DNA from: Hedera helix
Taxonomy: Eukaryota > Streptophyta > Magnoliopsida > Apiales > Araliaceae
Length of the DNA: 64,000 nucleotides
NCBI GenBank assembly: GCA_947179155.2
Contig: OX359269.1
Location: 53,401,524-53,465,523, forward strand
Direction: 5' to 3'
How positions within the stretch are numbered: position 1 is the first letter of the stretch; the number at the start of each line of letters is the position of its first letter. A program made the position numbers and the translations under genes. A model generated the notes under the pieces. That model was not told the DNA's origin. It did no database searches and worked only from the letters and a program-made list of their open reading frames with translations. Shown piece by piece: positions 1 through 10,668 of the stretch.

Positions 1-54
1 TGGGAACGCCATTTGTTTACAAAAAAAATACATAATGGGTAAATTTATATGTAC

Positions 55-3000
55 CTTCATTGGAGGATACTTTGAGAAAGGAGCATGGCCGTGAGCAAGC
101 TCCAAAGCAGTAATACCAAAGGACCAGATATCAGCCCTGCATAAAATTGTCAAACCTAACTATACATATTAATTCTAGAACCTAAAAACAAAAGAAAGGA
201 TGAACAGTTGTAATCAATATACAGACTTAAAGTCATAACCATGCACTTGCTCCATAACCTCAGGCGCCATCCTACAAAACAAAGTATCCTCCGGTTTAGA
301 ACACATGTAAAACCCAGTGGATTTTTAAAAGGTAATTTAAGTAAGGTGTTACATGTTTTTACTTTTTTCTAATTTTTATATTTATTTTTCCTTCCTTTCT
401 CTCTTTTTTTTTCATTTTAGCTTTTTATATATACGTATACATGTACATTAGTATCTATGGGTTTTTAAAAAAAAATAAGGAATTTTATTTATTTACTTAC
501 ACTTTATTAATGTATTTTTCTTTCTTATTTTTATTTATTTTTTCTTTTTTATTATTTTATTTTTACTTTTCTTCTTAACTTTTTACTTTTAAGCTCTCCT
601 ATGGACTCATTTTCGGTCTACGCCAATTAGTTTGGGATAAAAGGTGGTGTTGTTGTTGTTGTTGTTGAATTATGGCCCCAAGTTTGGAGATTGGAACCAG
701 AAGCTTAAGGTTATTCCTCAAGACCTCTGCTATTTCTCCCACCCCTTGGGGTATATATGTAAGGCCATTGCGTCTTGAACCACACTTTTAATTGTCCTTT
801 GCTTGTCAACTCTACGCTAATATCAAGATGTTATTTCAAACTTAACGATGGTTGTTCCTCTGTGGAATAAGATAATAAGATAGAGGAATGATCAGGAAAT
901 CCCCATAATGATCAAATAAAATGCAAGTTACATCTAAAGCTTGAAATTAACCGAAAGCAAATTAGCACAAATGAGAGAATATCATACCAGCAGGGAGTCC
1001 CCACAAAGGTATTCCTCGTGCGTTGCCTGTCACCTGAATCAAATAAGCAAGCAGAAACCCCAAAATCTCCCAACTTGATTGCACCACGTGTGTCAATGAG
1101 AATGTTTCCCGCCTAAAGGAAATATAAAGGATAACATAATTGTGGAATCATAGAATTTATGTGATAATTTTACTTTTAGATCAGAAAAATAATTCAGTTA
1201 GAAGGAGAATACAACAAGGGGAGGGGAGGACAAGAAATCCACACTAAAAAAAAAAAACCTTAAACTAAACAATGCAACTCCTCATCCCTACATAAATATG
1301 TAACATAAGTGCCTTAAAACACTCCCGGTGTTCGACCGGTTCGGTTTTTTACCGAACCGGTCGGTACCAGTATGGGCGGCACCGGTTTTTCGTTATTTTT
1401 ACAATTTTCGGTAGCTGTATGGAAAATTTCAAATTTGGTAAAAACCGAAATTAATAATAATATAAATAATTAAATATATAATAAATAATTTTTTTACAAA
1501 AAAAATTGTAAATATATAATTTTTGTTTTATTTAATTATTATTTATAATTATATATATTATCATTCGGTACGAACCGAAAAACCGGTACCGATAATGTAC
1601 CGAACTGGTAATTCGGTACCGGTTCTTGATTTTCCGGTTATTTGGGATCGGTACCGGTTCCGTTTTTTACCAATGAACACCCCTACTTAGATAGCACCTT
1701 GGCATCACTAATGTTTACGTGATATGTGCATAGAAGCATTTATTCATATTCTTATTCTGTAGTGATATCATAGGATCCTGAATCCATGCACTTCTATTCA
1801 ACAAGAAATGAAATATAATTTTTGAAACTGCTGAAAGCAGGTCATATCATGAAGTTAATCAACTGTATTTTTTGGAATATTATGGACATTATATAGAAAC
1901 TCTTGGTGTTGGTAATGTGTCTTTCCTGTTACTAGTTTTTAACTTTTTTATGTAAACTTCTAGGATGAAATAAAAGGAACTATTTTTAATGTATTGAAGG
2001 TACAAGACTTTAACCTGATAAAGTAAAGGGTTTCATACTTCTATGCTCTTAATTAAATGCTAAGGACGATACCGTGCTTCAAGAAATGTCCTGTAAAATT
2101 ATAGAATCATTCTAATAGTGTTATGTGAAAAACAATCTTGATACTGTGAGCAACTGTCCCCGACTACTTACCCCTGGTTTTTGTTTAAGCAAGTTTACAA
2201 CTATCTTGAGATATGATATTTAGTAAATTAGGACGCTGATCCAAATCAAAACACAGCATGCATGTGTTTTATATTCAAAGTTATGACTTCACAAGTTTAC
2301 AGCCTATAAGTGCATATAAAAGATCCCTGCTTTGGTGATTAATAAACAAATTTGAGAAAAAGTAGCATTAAACCACCTGTGAAAATTTTGGATAAATTTA
2401 CAATTTCAACTACCTACTTTGACATCCCGATGAATGTGCCCATGCTGATGAAGATAATCCAAGGCTTTCAGTACTTCACGCAATATAGTTGCAATAACAA
2501 CCTCCCCAAAACCCTCTGGATATACAGCCTTCAATATGTGAAGACAAGAACCACCAGCCATATAAGGCATGACGACCCATAGATTATGATCACTAACAAA
2601 GGAGCAGTGTGATTTAAGAACATTTGGATGGTCAACCAGGTTCATTGTTTGAGCTTCACGAGATACATTATTCTGCAACAGAAGAAAAAAATAGTCGACA
2701 AAACAAACTTATCTTATCAAACTAAGATTAGACATCGACAAGGCACAAACTATTGCATAAATCTTTTTCAAAGTGCAAATGCAGGTACCCAAAAAATTTA
2801 TGAGAATTAATATAATCTCTAAAAATTTCTATGGGATCACAGATCCACAGGCACAAACAGTTAAATACCAACAACCATGCCCCTACCTAAGCAATGTTAC
2901 AAAGGAAAGGGGGTTACAATATTGATTATGTGCTCTCTAACATATGTTTCCACTAAAATCTTCACCAATTCATTTTTACCACCTTAAGATTATAACACAG

Positions 3001-5070
3001 AGTAGTCAAATAGAAAAGAATCTGAGTTGATAAAAATATACTACAACAGAAATTATGCCTCTTTTGTTGCTGAGTAAATTTAAGAAAAATAGAATTCACA
3101 AATTTTAATTCCCTGTTCCCTAAGAAAACCAAAAAGGAACCTAATTAACTTAAGCTACAATCGCTGCAAGCTTAATTTGAGCTGGAAATTTAAGGTTCTT
3201 GAAAACATACAAGCCTGACGCATAATTTTCAACTTTCTGTTCACGCTGAAGTTCAGCATTTTAAGCAATCAGGTTTGTTGACTCTTACCACCATATATGT
3301 TTTCCATAATGTCAACTTCAATTTTAGGCACAACAATAACTAATTTCTGCATGGTCCTAATCTTTGTTTATGAATAGCTGAATAATCTCCAGTTAAAACA
3401 TGCAATTTCAGCTTTAGCTTTTGTTACCAGTCCAAGGGATCACCTTAAGAGGGTGTTTGTCACAGGTCATGATAGATACCCACCTAAACACATATTACTG
3501 GGTATCTGATTACTGATAATAGAAAATGGTAATATTGTGTCATTTATGTTTGGTAGAAGATATGTAATTACCGGTAATTGCTATTGTGAGTGTTTGATAT
3601 GAATTCAAGTATATTTTTTTGAATATTGTTCTTTTACTAAAATATCCTTACTAATTTTAGTTGAATGATTCACTCGTATAGTTATTGTCAAATGTAATCA
3701 ACAATTATTAAAGTACTATTGAACTAATTAATTCAGTATTACTTAGTAAATTATATTAAAAAATTTAAAATGTTTATAAAATAACAATTTATGATTTATT
3801 CAATTATTAAGCACAAAATTTTCAAGTATGTCGTTAAAAATAAATTAAACTTATAATAACAAATAACACTACATACTTTGTATGGACAATGAGTTATTTT
3901 AGCTAAACTAAACATGTCGACAAACAATAAACGACCAAAAAATTAAATAATAAATATAAATTATGTGACTAATAAGTATATTTCTTTCCCAATTATTAAA
4001 TATAAAAGATATTTTTGTCTAAATAAAATTTCAAGATGACCACAATGTGGTAATCTCAGATTACCACCTATTTTTTTGTCATCTGATCACCGGGGTTCTT
4101 AACACTTTACCGGGTATCTAATTATCGAAAATGTAAAATTACCAGTATAACAAATATCATCTATAAAGTAATAAAGATGACCAACTCACATTATCTGGTA
4201 TTTAAGATGACTACTTTAAATGACCTGTAACACAACACCCTCTAAAAATTTAACATTTTTTCCCATTAGTAAATTAAAATCATAGAGCATGTTCTTATAT
4301 AATCCAACTTTTGTTTTAAAATATAAGATCACTTGCCTTTGTATTATACAAATACACTGGCGAAAGGCAAGTCATCTTGGAGGGTGTAATTATTGCCGGC
4401 GTAAGGAACCACTTACCTCCACGCACAAAAAGGATCTAATAAGCCTATCTAAAACTCAATTTTCTAACCCAAAAGTTTCTATTGGATCTTGACACCGTTC
4501 ATGTATTAGTCCGTCAAAAGCACACCATCTCCCCAACATGGAATTTTTAAGTTTATCCCAACACGTATTTCTTAAATACACACACACACGCTTGTATAGG
4601 CACATTAATAAGCCTCTAAAATATCTTACCTATAGCTCTTTAGTCTCGAGACATTTTACAACTCGAGATTCAAAGCAACTCCTCTCACTTAACACTAATA
4701 TTTCATATTAGGCCTATATTTTCAGTAAATCAATGTGGTGAAACCTTGTCCTTTCAAATGTCAAATTTTACTATTAGCGTAATTAGAAATTTAAGGCCGA
4801 TTAGGCTGTAAAAGTTGCAATATCACTGTTATTCAGATAAACTATTCTAATTCTTTTATTAAATTACTGCAAGTTAATATAAAGAGAGAAATTAGAAAGC
4901 AGCGTAATTACCAGATCACAGTTATCTCGCTCAAAATCGAGAATTTTGATAGCAACAACCTCATTGTGTGGGATACAGAGAGCACGGAAAACCGAAGCGC
5001 TGACACCTTGCCCTACTTCTTCATACAGAAGATAATGCTCGGCTCCGATTGGAAATTTCTTCTTCTCCAT
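55..5070 (-). CDS. STE20/SPAK-like serine/threonine kinase (BLUS1-related), 5' part
   Basis: Protein kinase of the plant STE20/GCK group related to BLUS1 and animal SPAK/OSR1; these phosphorylate Ser/Thr on target proteins in the cytosol. Five exons can be read on the minus strand with clean GT-AG junctions: 4912-5070, 2418-2672, 988-1112, 227-271 and 55-136. Together they encode an N-terminal MEKKKFPIGAEHY start, the glycine loop (VGQGVSASVF), VAIK lysine, catalytic HRDVK, DFG, and the GTPCWMAPEV activation segment followed by ADIWSFGI. All catalytic motifs are intact, so an active kinase is expected. The donor at 54 shows that the gene continues left of the window, so the C-lobe and any regulatory tail are missing. 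The exon-rich structure resembles the multi-exon members of the family rather than intronless BLUS1. The substrate cannot be told from the sequence. Confidence 0.93.
594..670 (+). repeat. 3' tail of a SINE or RTE-type LINE with (GTT)n end
   Basis: The stretch contains a CGCCAATTAGTTTGGGATAA-type block directly followed by a short GTT/TTG repeat. This arrangement is the conserved 3' end of plant RTE-clade LINEs and the SINEs that borrow their machinery. It lies in an intron of the kinase gene. No upstream tRNA-like head or LINE coding sequence was recognised, so this is a remnant. Confidence 0.5.
1325..1684. repeat. MITE-like element rich in ACCGGT/GGTACCGG palindromes
   Basis: This block, in the kinase intron between exons 2418-2672 and 988-1112, has GC-rich ends full of ACCGGT and GGTACC motifs around an AT-rich core. 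Its ends are short inverted repeats: GGTGTTCG on the left, TGAACACCCC on the right. The pattern fits the hAT-like MITEs common in eudicots that start GGGGTGTTC. The target duplication is unclear. A diverged relative lies at 38245-38614. Confidence 0.5.
3449..4242. mobile_element. Tourist-like (PIF/Harbinger) non-autonomous element
   Basis: A 794-bp AT-rich element bounded by imperfect inverted repeats of about 22 bp. The left end starts GAGGGTGTTTGTCAC; the right end, read inward, starts GAGGGTGTTGTGTTAC; both continue into AGGTCAT. A TAA duplication flanks both sides (3446-3448 and 4243-4245), as expected for PIF/Harbinger insertions. No transposase frame is present. It lies inside the 2.2-kb first coding intron of the kinase gene. 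Confidence 0.75.
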
Positions 5071-5582
5071 TAAAATTCAATTCGGCCTTCCGAGTCGAAA
5101 AACTTGTCCAACTACTGAACGTCGTATAACACGCAAATGCAGCTCACAGGAGATCTACAGTTCCGAATTTTGAACAAATTTCTCTGCAAAAACAAGGAAT
5201 CGATTAAATCTGAATATAGAAAAAAATACAATTGAATTGAAAACTTAGAAGGCAAAAAAGTTAACGTAAAAGGATAGGAAGACTAACATGGATTGACGCG
5301 TAGTCCATGGATTAAATATAATCCCTAGTAGAATCTGGTAATTGAAGCATCAAATTGAGGTTTTCCACGTATATGTATGTATGGATAGAAATATATTAGA
5401 AAAGCGATAGATAGATATAGAGAGAGAAAGGGAAAAGAAAGGAAAGCTTAGACGGGCATTGATGATTATGATGACGACTCTAACGAGGACGAGGTTGTTC
5501 TCCGCTTTCCCGTGAGACAGTAGAGAGAGAAAGCGCGCCTATCGGATCGCCTTTCGAACTGGAAAAGTATGTATGCAGGAAT
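5071..5582 (-). promoter_or_regulatory. Kinase 5' UTR and promoter region
   Basis: Sequence upstream of the kinase ATG. It has purine-rich GAGA tracts near 5400-5450 and 5520-5530 but no TATA box I can assign with confidence. A 5' UTR intron is possible. The boundaries are a judgement from position only. Confidence 0.35.
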
Positions 5583-5682
5583 CCCGCCACTTGTTATGTG
5601 AATATTAAGGCTTCACTTGTTATGTGAATATTCAGGCTTCCCTTTTCCTAGTTTGTTTGAAAAAGAGATGTTAGGAGCACAC

Positions 5683-5884
5683 TATTTATATTAATTTAAT
5701 ATTATTTTTTATTATATTTTATTATTTATAAAAATTATATAATTTTATAATAAATATAAAATTAATAATTTCTTATTTTAAATTATTAAATAATTTTATA
5801 AAATTAATAGTTCAATATTAAGAGATTAATAATCTCTTGTGATGAAATAAAATAATTCAAAATAATATTAAATTAATATAAATA
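5683..5884. repeat. Perfect 26-bp inverted repeat, MITE-like hairpin
   Basis: Arms at 5683-5708 and 5859-5884 are exact reverse complements, and a second short palindrome lies inside at 5820-5838. The whole 202-bp segment could fold as one AT-rich hairpin. This is typical of small Stowaway or hAT-type MITEs, but no target duplication was resolved. Just to its left, 5588-5641 holds two near-identical copies of a roughly 26-bp direct repeat. Confidence 0.45.
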
Positions 5885-6918
5885 ATTAAATTTTAAATAT
5901 ATTTTTTACAAATAAATATAATGTAAAATTGTGGTTCTCTTCTCTCGTATTGTTGGGCCATTGGCCTTTAGGGCATTCGCAAAATTTAGTGGTCTGGAAA
6001 TATCAATTTTACACGCAGCGATGAACCAGAGGGAAAAGAAGAAAAAAAAACTTGTTAAGGGGGGCGTAACCTAGCAAGCTATCGATCTATAGCTTTATCC
6101 GTGACTAAAACCAAAAATAGGTCAAAATCTCTTGTAAAACTTACTTTTAGTGGTAATAGTGAGCTGTTGTTATTTTTTCGTATTTAAGATAGTTGTTTTC
6201 TTTTCTTTTTTCAAATTAAAGTACCAACTCTTGTGATATTTGAATAACTTTAGTATTTTGCATATAATTCTAACCAATTGCCAGATAAAAAAAAGTGAAT
6301 TACGAATCATGTAAACCCTTGTATAGCGCGTGGGCATTTTGAATCACCATAATGGGAAGATAATGCAATGAAATTATTTACTAAAAACATAAATAAATTA
6401 TTGATTAAGTTTGGATTTCTCTTTTAGTATGAGATATTTTTTGTTCGACGGTTAAGATTGAGAGTTTGAGATCTTTGTATGTGATTATAAAATTATTTAC
6501 ATGGTTATTCTAATACTTTATACAGTTTTTAAAAAAATAAATTGTTAATTGGTTACAATATTGTATAACTAATGATAACATGTGATACTGTTCTTTTATG
6601 GATTCACCATACTTCATTTTTTTATGGATTCACCATACTCCATTTTAATTTAATTTAAACTTTGAAGTGTTCAAATATCAAACGTACGAGTATTGGCAAT
6701 TAACATAGTTAGTAAAAAAGAATTAATATCTAAAATATGAATTATTTTCCACGCAAATAAAAAAGGTTAATATCTAAAATAGGTAAGAAAATTGAAAGGG
6801 CTGAATTTTTTTAAAAGTGATTATTCAAAAAAAAAGGGAAATATTGCCAGGAATTAAAAGAATAATAATACTTCATATATACTTGACACTAGTAAAAATG
6901 AATACATGCATCAATGGT
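5885..6918. other. Intergenic spacer, no gene seen
   Basis: AT-rich sequence between the kinase promoter side and the 3' end of the F-box gene. The only structure noticed is a short direct repeat of ATGGATTCACCATACT (6598-6645). Confidence 0.6.
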
Positions 6919-8409
6919 CTATGCTATGGCATCCCTCCTTCCTTTTGAAGTCGATAATGGAAATAAACTACGCGTAAAAGGGAATGCAAAAGTATTACTG
7001 ATTCCCGTTAATAGCCTTGGGTCCAGATGTGCATATTCTTGAATATTGTTGGCCTTGTAATTGTAGCAAATCATATAAATGTCTTTCCTCCATCTACAAC
7101 CGTTCTCTGTAATTTCAGAACACATAAAAATGTTACCTGAATTCTGAGGATGAAAAGCATAAACTTTAGGCCGCATGAACCGGCAACCACGCGTGCAAAA
7201 ACGATCAATTTTCCGACTGTGAGTTAATGACCATTTCAAGTCATTTGTATCACCAGCATAATTTGAGCTCTCGAGTATAAAAATTTTCAGTTCTAAATTG
7301 GCTAACAAAGCATAAGTGAGACGCCCATCTGTTATTCCAATACATTCTGATTTTATACCAATTCTATCAGCAAATCGAACAATAGGAAGATCAATCGATT
7401 GAACAATATTCATTTCTGTAAAAATTCTGATCAAGTGCCCCGAGGTAGACATTTTGTACAATATTCCACCAAAGTAAATTGATTGGTAGCATTGCACCTT
7501 CAAAGTACTTGTATCTTTGAGATTAAAGTGCAATTTAGTCCACCTCAACGTATCCGAAGAAAATATTTTCAACAGATATGGTTTTCTCGGGATAATTATA
7601 ACGACTTTGTAGTGAAGCGATTCGGAAGGATCATATGCTAGTGCCCCAATTGTAGAATTAGTATCAATAATTTCTCCTGAAATTTTTACAAACTCGCCTG
7701 TAATGGGATTGCCAATAACGTAACAAGGAGGAGTAGTTAAGGATGGATTTCCAATATTTGAATCGCGAAAGAGAAGCAATCCGTTACAGCAGTCTAGAAA
7801 TTCTCTGAAATCGTGATGAATGGAAGGAAGAGGTAAATGTTGAAGAAAAGAATCTGCCATGACTAAATGAGGTTGAATTAATCTATCATTGTAACAAAGT
7901 ATATCTTTTTGTGTTATCATGTTTCCACGGTCAGGCAACGGTAGCGGGCAATAAAACATGTCACATTCGGGTGAAAGAGCCTTGAATGTACCTTTCCTAC
8001 AAATTATAAGTTCAGATAAAGGATATCGATCCCCTCGCGGAACTAAAAAACTACAACCTTCAATAATCAAACGCCGCCATGATCTTGAGACCGATTTACA
8101 CTTCATCATTGTCTCGGGAGGTAATTGAGATAGGATTTTTCTCATCATATCCTCGGCTAATATATGAAAATCATCACAATTATTCTCATTAACATCGCCT
8201 TGATTTTTTGCGATAAGATTAATATCACGATCATGATCAACAACATTATTATCATCAATAATCAGTGGACGAATCGTGATGATCTCCTTTTGCGTGTTGT
8301 TGATCTTCTTCTTCCTGGTTGAATTTATATTGAAGAAGATATTGACCAAGTCTTCCCAAAAGGAGCCAGTCAATAAAACTAAAGTCACTGCTATGCGGAA
8401 AACCTCCAT
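6919..8409 (-). CDS. F-box protein with F-box-associated (FBA-like) domain
   Basis: Single-exon gene for a 496-residue protein. An F-box lies at about residues 81-116 (LAEDMMRKILSQLPPETMMK followed by CKSVSRSWRRLI). F-box proteins bind SKP1 and act as substrate receptors in SCF ubiquitin ligases. Residues about 200-330 match the pattern of plant FBA domains: a CCNGLLLF motif, then an IGNPITGEF strand, then ALAYDPSESLHYKVV. The first 80 residues are unusual: a hydrophobic N-terminus (AVTLVLLTG) and an asparagine-rich linker come before the F-box, where most family members begin almost at once. A start at the internal methionines near residue 88 would truncate the F-box, so the upstream ATG is preferred. 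The substrate is unknown. No kelch repeats were seen. Confidence 0.85.
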   Translation of the reverse strand: MEVFRIAVTLVLLTGSFWEDLVNIFFNINSTRKKKINNTQKEIITIRPLIIDDNNVVDHDRDINLIAKNQGDVNENNCDDFHILAEDMMRKILSQLPPETMMKCKSVSRSWRRLIIEGCSFLVPRGDRYPLSELIICRKGTFKALSPECDMFYCPLPLPDRGNMITQKDILCYNDRLIQPHLVMADSFLQHLPLPSIHHDFREFLDCCNGLLLFRDSNIGNPSLTTPPCYVIGNPITGEFVKISGEIIDTNSTIGALAYDPSESLHYKVVIIIPRKPYLLKIFSSDTLRWTKLHFNLKDTSTLKVQCYQSIYFGGILYKMSTSGHLIRIFTEMNIVQSIDLPIVRFADRIGIKSECIGITDGRLTYALLANLELKIFILESSNYAGDTNDLKWSLTHSRKIDRFCTRGCRFMRPKVYAFHPQNSGNIFMCSEITENGCRWRKDIYMICYNYKANNIQEYAHLDPRLLTGISNTFAFPFTRSLFPLSTSKGRRDAIA

Positions 8410-8867
8410 ATGTGAATAATTCCCAAACGTACAATTCAGCTTTCGTATCCGATCACTAAAGCCTAAATCCCTGACTAAACCCTAGCTTAACTATATCTTG
8501 TGTGTCACTATCTTCTAAAGTATTCCTTGACTAACAAGACAAATGGTGCAATACTATATTACCATTAGGAATTAGGAATAAAATCGAAATTTGGGGCACA
8601 GTAGGTCACTGCCAGTTGTCGCTATATACGAGCAGGCTCTTCCGAATTTGAGAATGATTAATATTAATTGGCCAATGGGCTACTTTGTTTGAAGAAGACT
8701 ATAAACCCATATCTATAGCTTTTAATATAATCTGCAATGGCAAATCATATATCTTGTGTTTGTTCAAAGGTGTTCTTAAGTGGTGCTCTGATTTGATGAA
8801 AAATCAATAACTATATACATCAATACTAATATCAATATTAATATATAATAAGACAAGTCATCCCAAA

Positions 8868-9650
8868 TTTAATTATTTTAAGTCAATTTCGTGAGTTTGG
8901 TTTAACTCAATTTGGATAAGGTTAAAGGGTCATTCTTTCCAAACTCTTCATCTCCCATAAAACTCTTATTTTAAAGAGTTATTCCCAAACTCTTCTTCTC
9001 CCAATAAATTGGATATTTATGAAATAATAAAATTATACTTATAATATCTAATAATATACATATATTGTTTAATTTATAATACAAATACTAAATTGTACCA
9101 TATAAAAATAATAACAACACATGATGATCAATATTTAAATAAAATATTTTTAAGAAAAAATCTTTAATAATAGCTCGTGTCTTACACGGCCTATCAAACT
9201 TGTAATATATAACAACGTAAGAGGCGATCCTAAATCCAATTAGTCCGCGTCAATTTCGTTATAATAACGTAAGAAGAATCCCAAATTCAATTATTTCGAA
9301 TCAACTTCATTTGTCATGAGTTAATTAATCGAGTTTGGCTTAGTCTGTCGTTCCTTCCCAAACTCTTCCTCTCCCATAAAACTATTCTTCTCTCAATAAA
9401 TTAGATATTTATGAATTAATAAAATGATACTCATAATATATAATAATATACATATATATATCACGTATATATAAATATTGTAATATTTATACATTACATA
9501 TAGAGAGAGACTAAATTGTACCATATAAAAATAATAACAACAAATAATGATCAATATTTAAATAAAATAAATAAATAATAATTATTAAAAATTAAAATAT
9601 TTTTAAAAAAAAAATCTTTCGCACTAGCCCATTCGCGGGTTATCAAACTT
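8868..9650. repeat. Two diverged tandem copies of a ~380-bp AT-rich repeat
   Basis: The first copy (about 8868-9215) and second (about 9275-9650) share the same order of blocks: TCATTC/CGTTCCTTCCCAAACTCTTC, CTCCCATAAAACT, an AATAAATTxGATATTTATGAA block, then ACTAAATTGTACCATATAAA, and an end block with TATCAAACTTGTA. This is a duplicated transposon relic or local duplication. No coding sequence was found. Short hairpins sit near both ends of the copies, but no firm Helitron signature was found. Confidence 0.55.
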
Positions 9651-9655
9651 GTATG

Positions 9656-10051
9656 CAATGTTTGTAAACCCAAACCAGACTGGTGGTCCGACTGCTGTTC
9701 AACTGGAATCGGATGACACGCCAGTCCGATTCAATCCAAAAAATCAATTTTCAGCTACACGGTTAACCACCGATCCAATCGATGGTAAAATCGATTAGTT
9801 AAATCAATTTTTAAGTGTGTGTGTGTGTTTTACAAAAATATGTTCACTAATATTATAGCATTATTTCACTATATTTTAGTTTATAAAAAATTAGATATTT
9901 TAAAATTTTATTAATTATTAATAATATTTTTTTATATATTTATGACATTACCGATTTAATAACAGTTCGACCACTAATTGGACCAAACAATCAGTGACCC
10001 GTCCACCGGTTCCCTTTCGTTTTCGATGACCGACTCGGGTTTACAAACATT
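9656..10051. mobile_element. MITE with AATGTTTGTAAACCC termini
   Basis: A 396-bp non-coding element whose ends are inverted repeats of AATGTTTGTAAACCC. It is flanked by a near-identical 9-bp duplication (ACTTGTATG at 9647-9655, ACTTATATG at 10052-10060). The size, TIR and duplication length fit a hAT or Mutator-type MITE. It lies between the F-box and RAD23 genes. Confidence 0.65.
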
Positions 10052-10668
10052 ACTTATATGTATAATAAGATATTAAGAGATCTTATGACAATAATTTTTT
10101 AATTTTATTAAGTCATTTTGATCGGATGAACAGTTTTTTAAAATCCTATATTATGATTAAGAAAGTATTTCAAATTTCGTAAAACCTTTTTCCTTTTAGA
10201 TTATAAGATATGAAATTTAATATTTTTTTTTTATCAAATACAATTATAGTGTTTGGGTGTTAACATTATGATTAAAAGTTGAATATCCATTTTTCTTTTC
10301 AAAATATATATACACATTAACAACTTTTTTTAATTAAATTAATAAATTCTTGGTTCAAGATATTATTGTAAGTTTAAATCGTTAATCTATACGTAATTCA
10401 AATAGTACCATTAAGGATTTGAAAGCAACGAAAATAGAAAGTCACGAGCAGAACACGTGTTCAGGATGGGAAATGAAACTTCCAATCCATAAGCTCCTTT
10501 TGTATTTTAATTTCCTGCAACACACTCCATCTGATTCTGTTTCTCGATCCGTCGAAAGGAGCAGCAGCATTATAAATTCTGGAATAGCCAGCCAGCGTAG
10601 GAGGTTTTCCGTTTCAATTGAAAGTTGAAACGCTTCCTAATTGTTAAAGTCGTCCAGCATTCGCCGAT

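Noticed and set aside
8868..9650. Helitron candidate
   Set aside because: Short hairpins occur near the copy ends, but I found no convincing TC start and CTRR end with an AT target.
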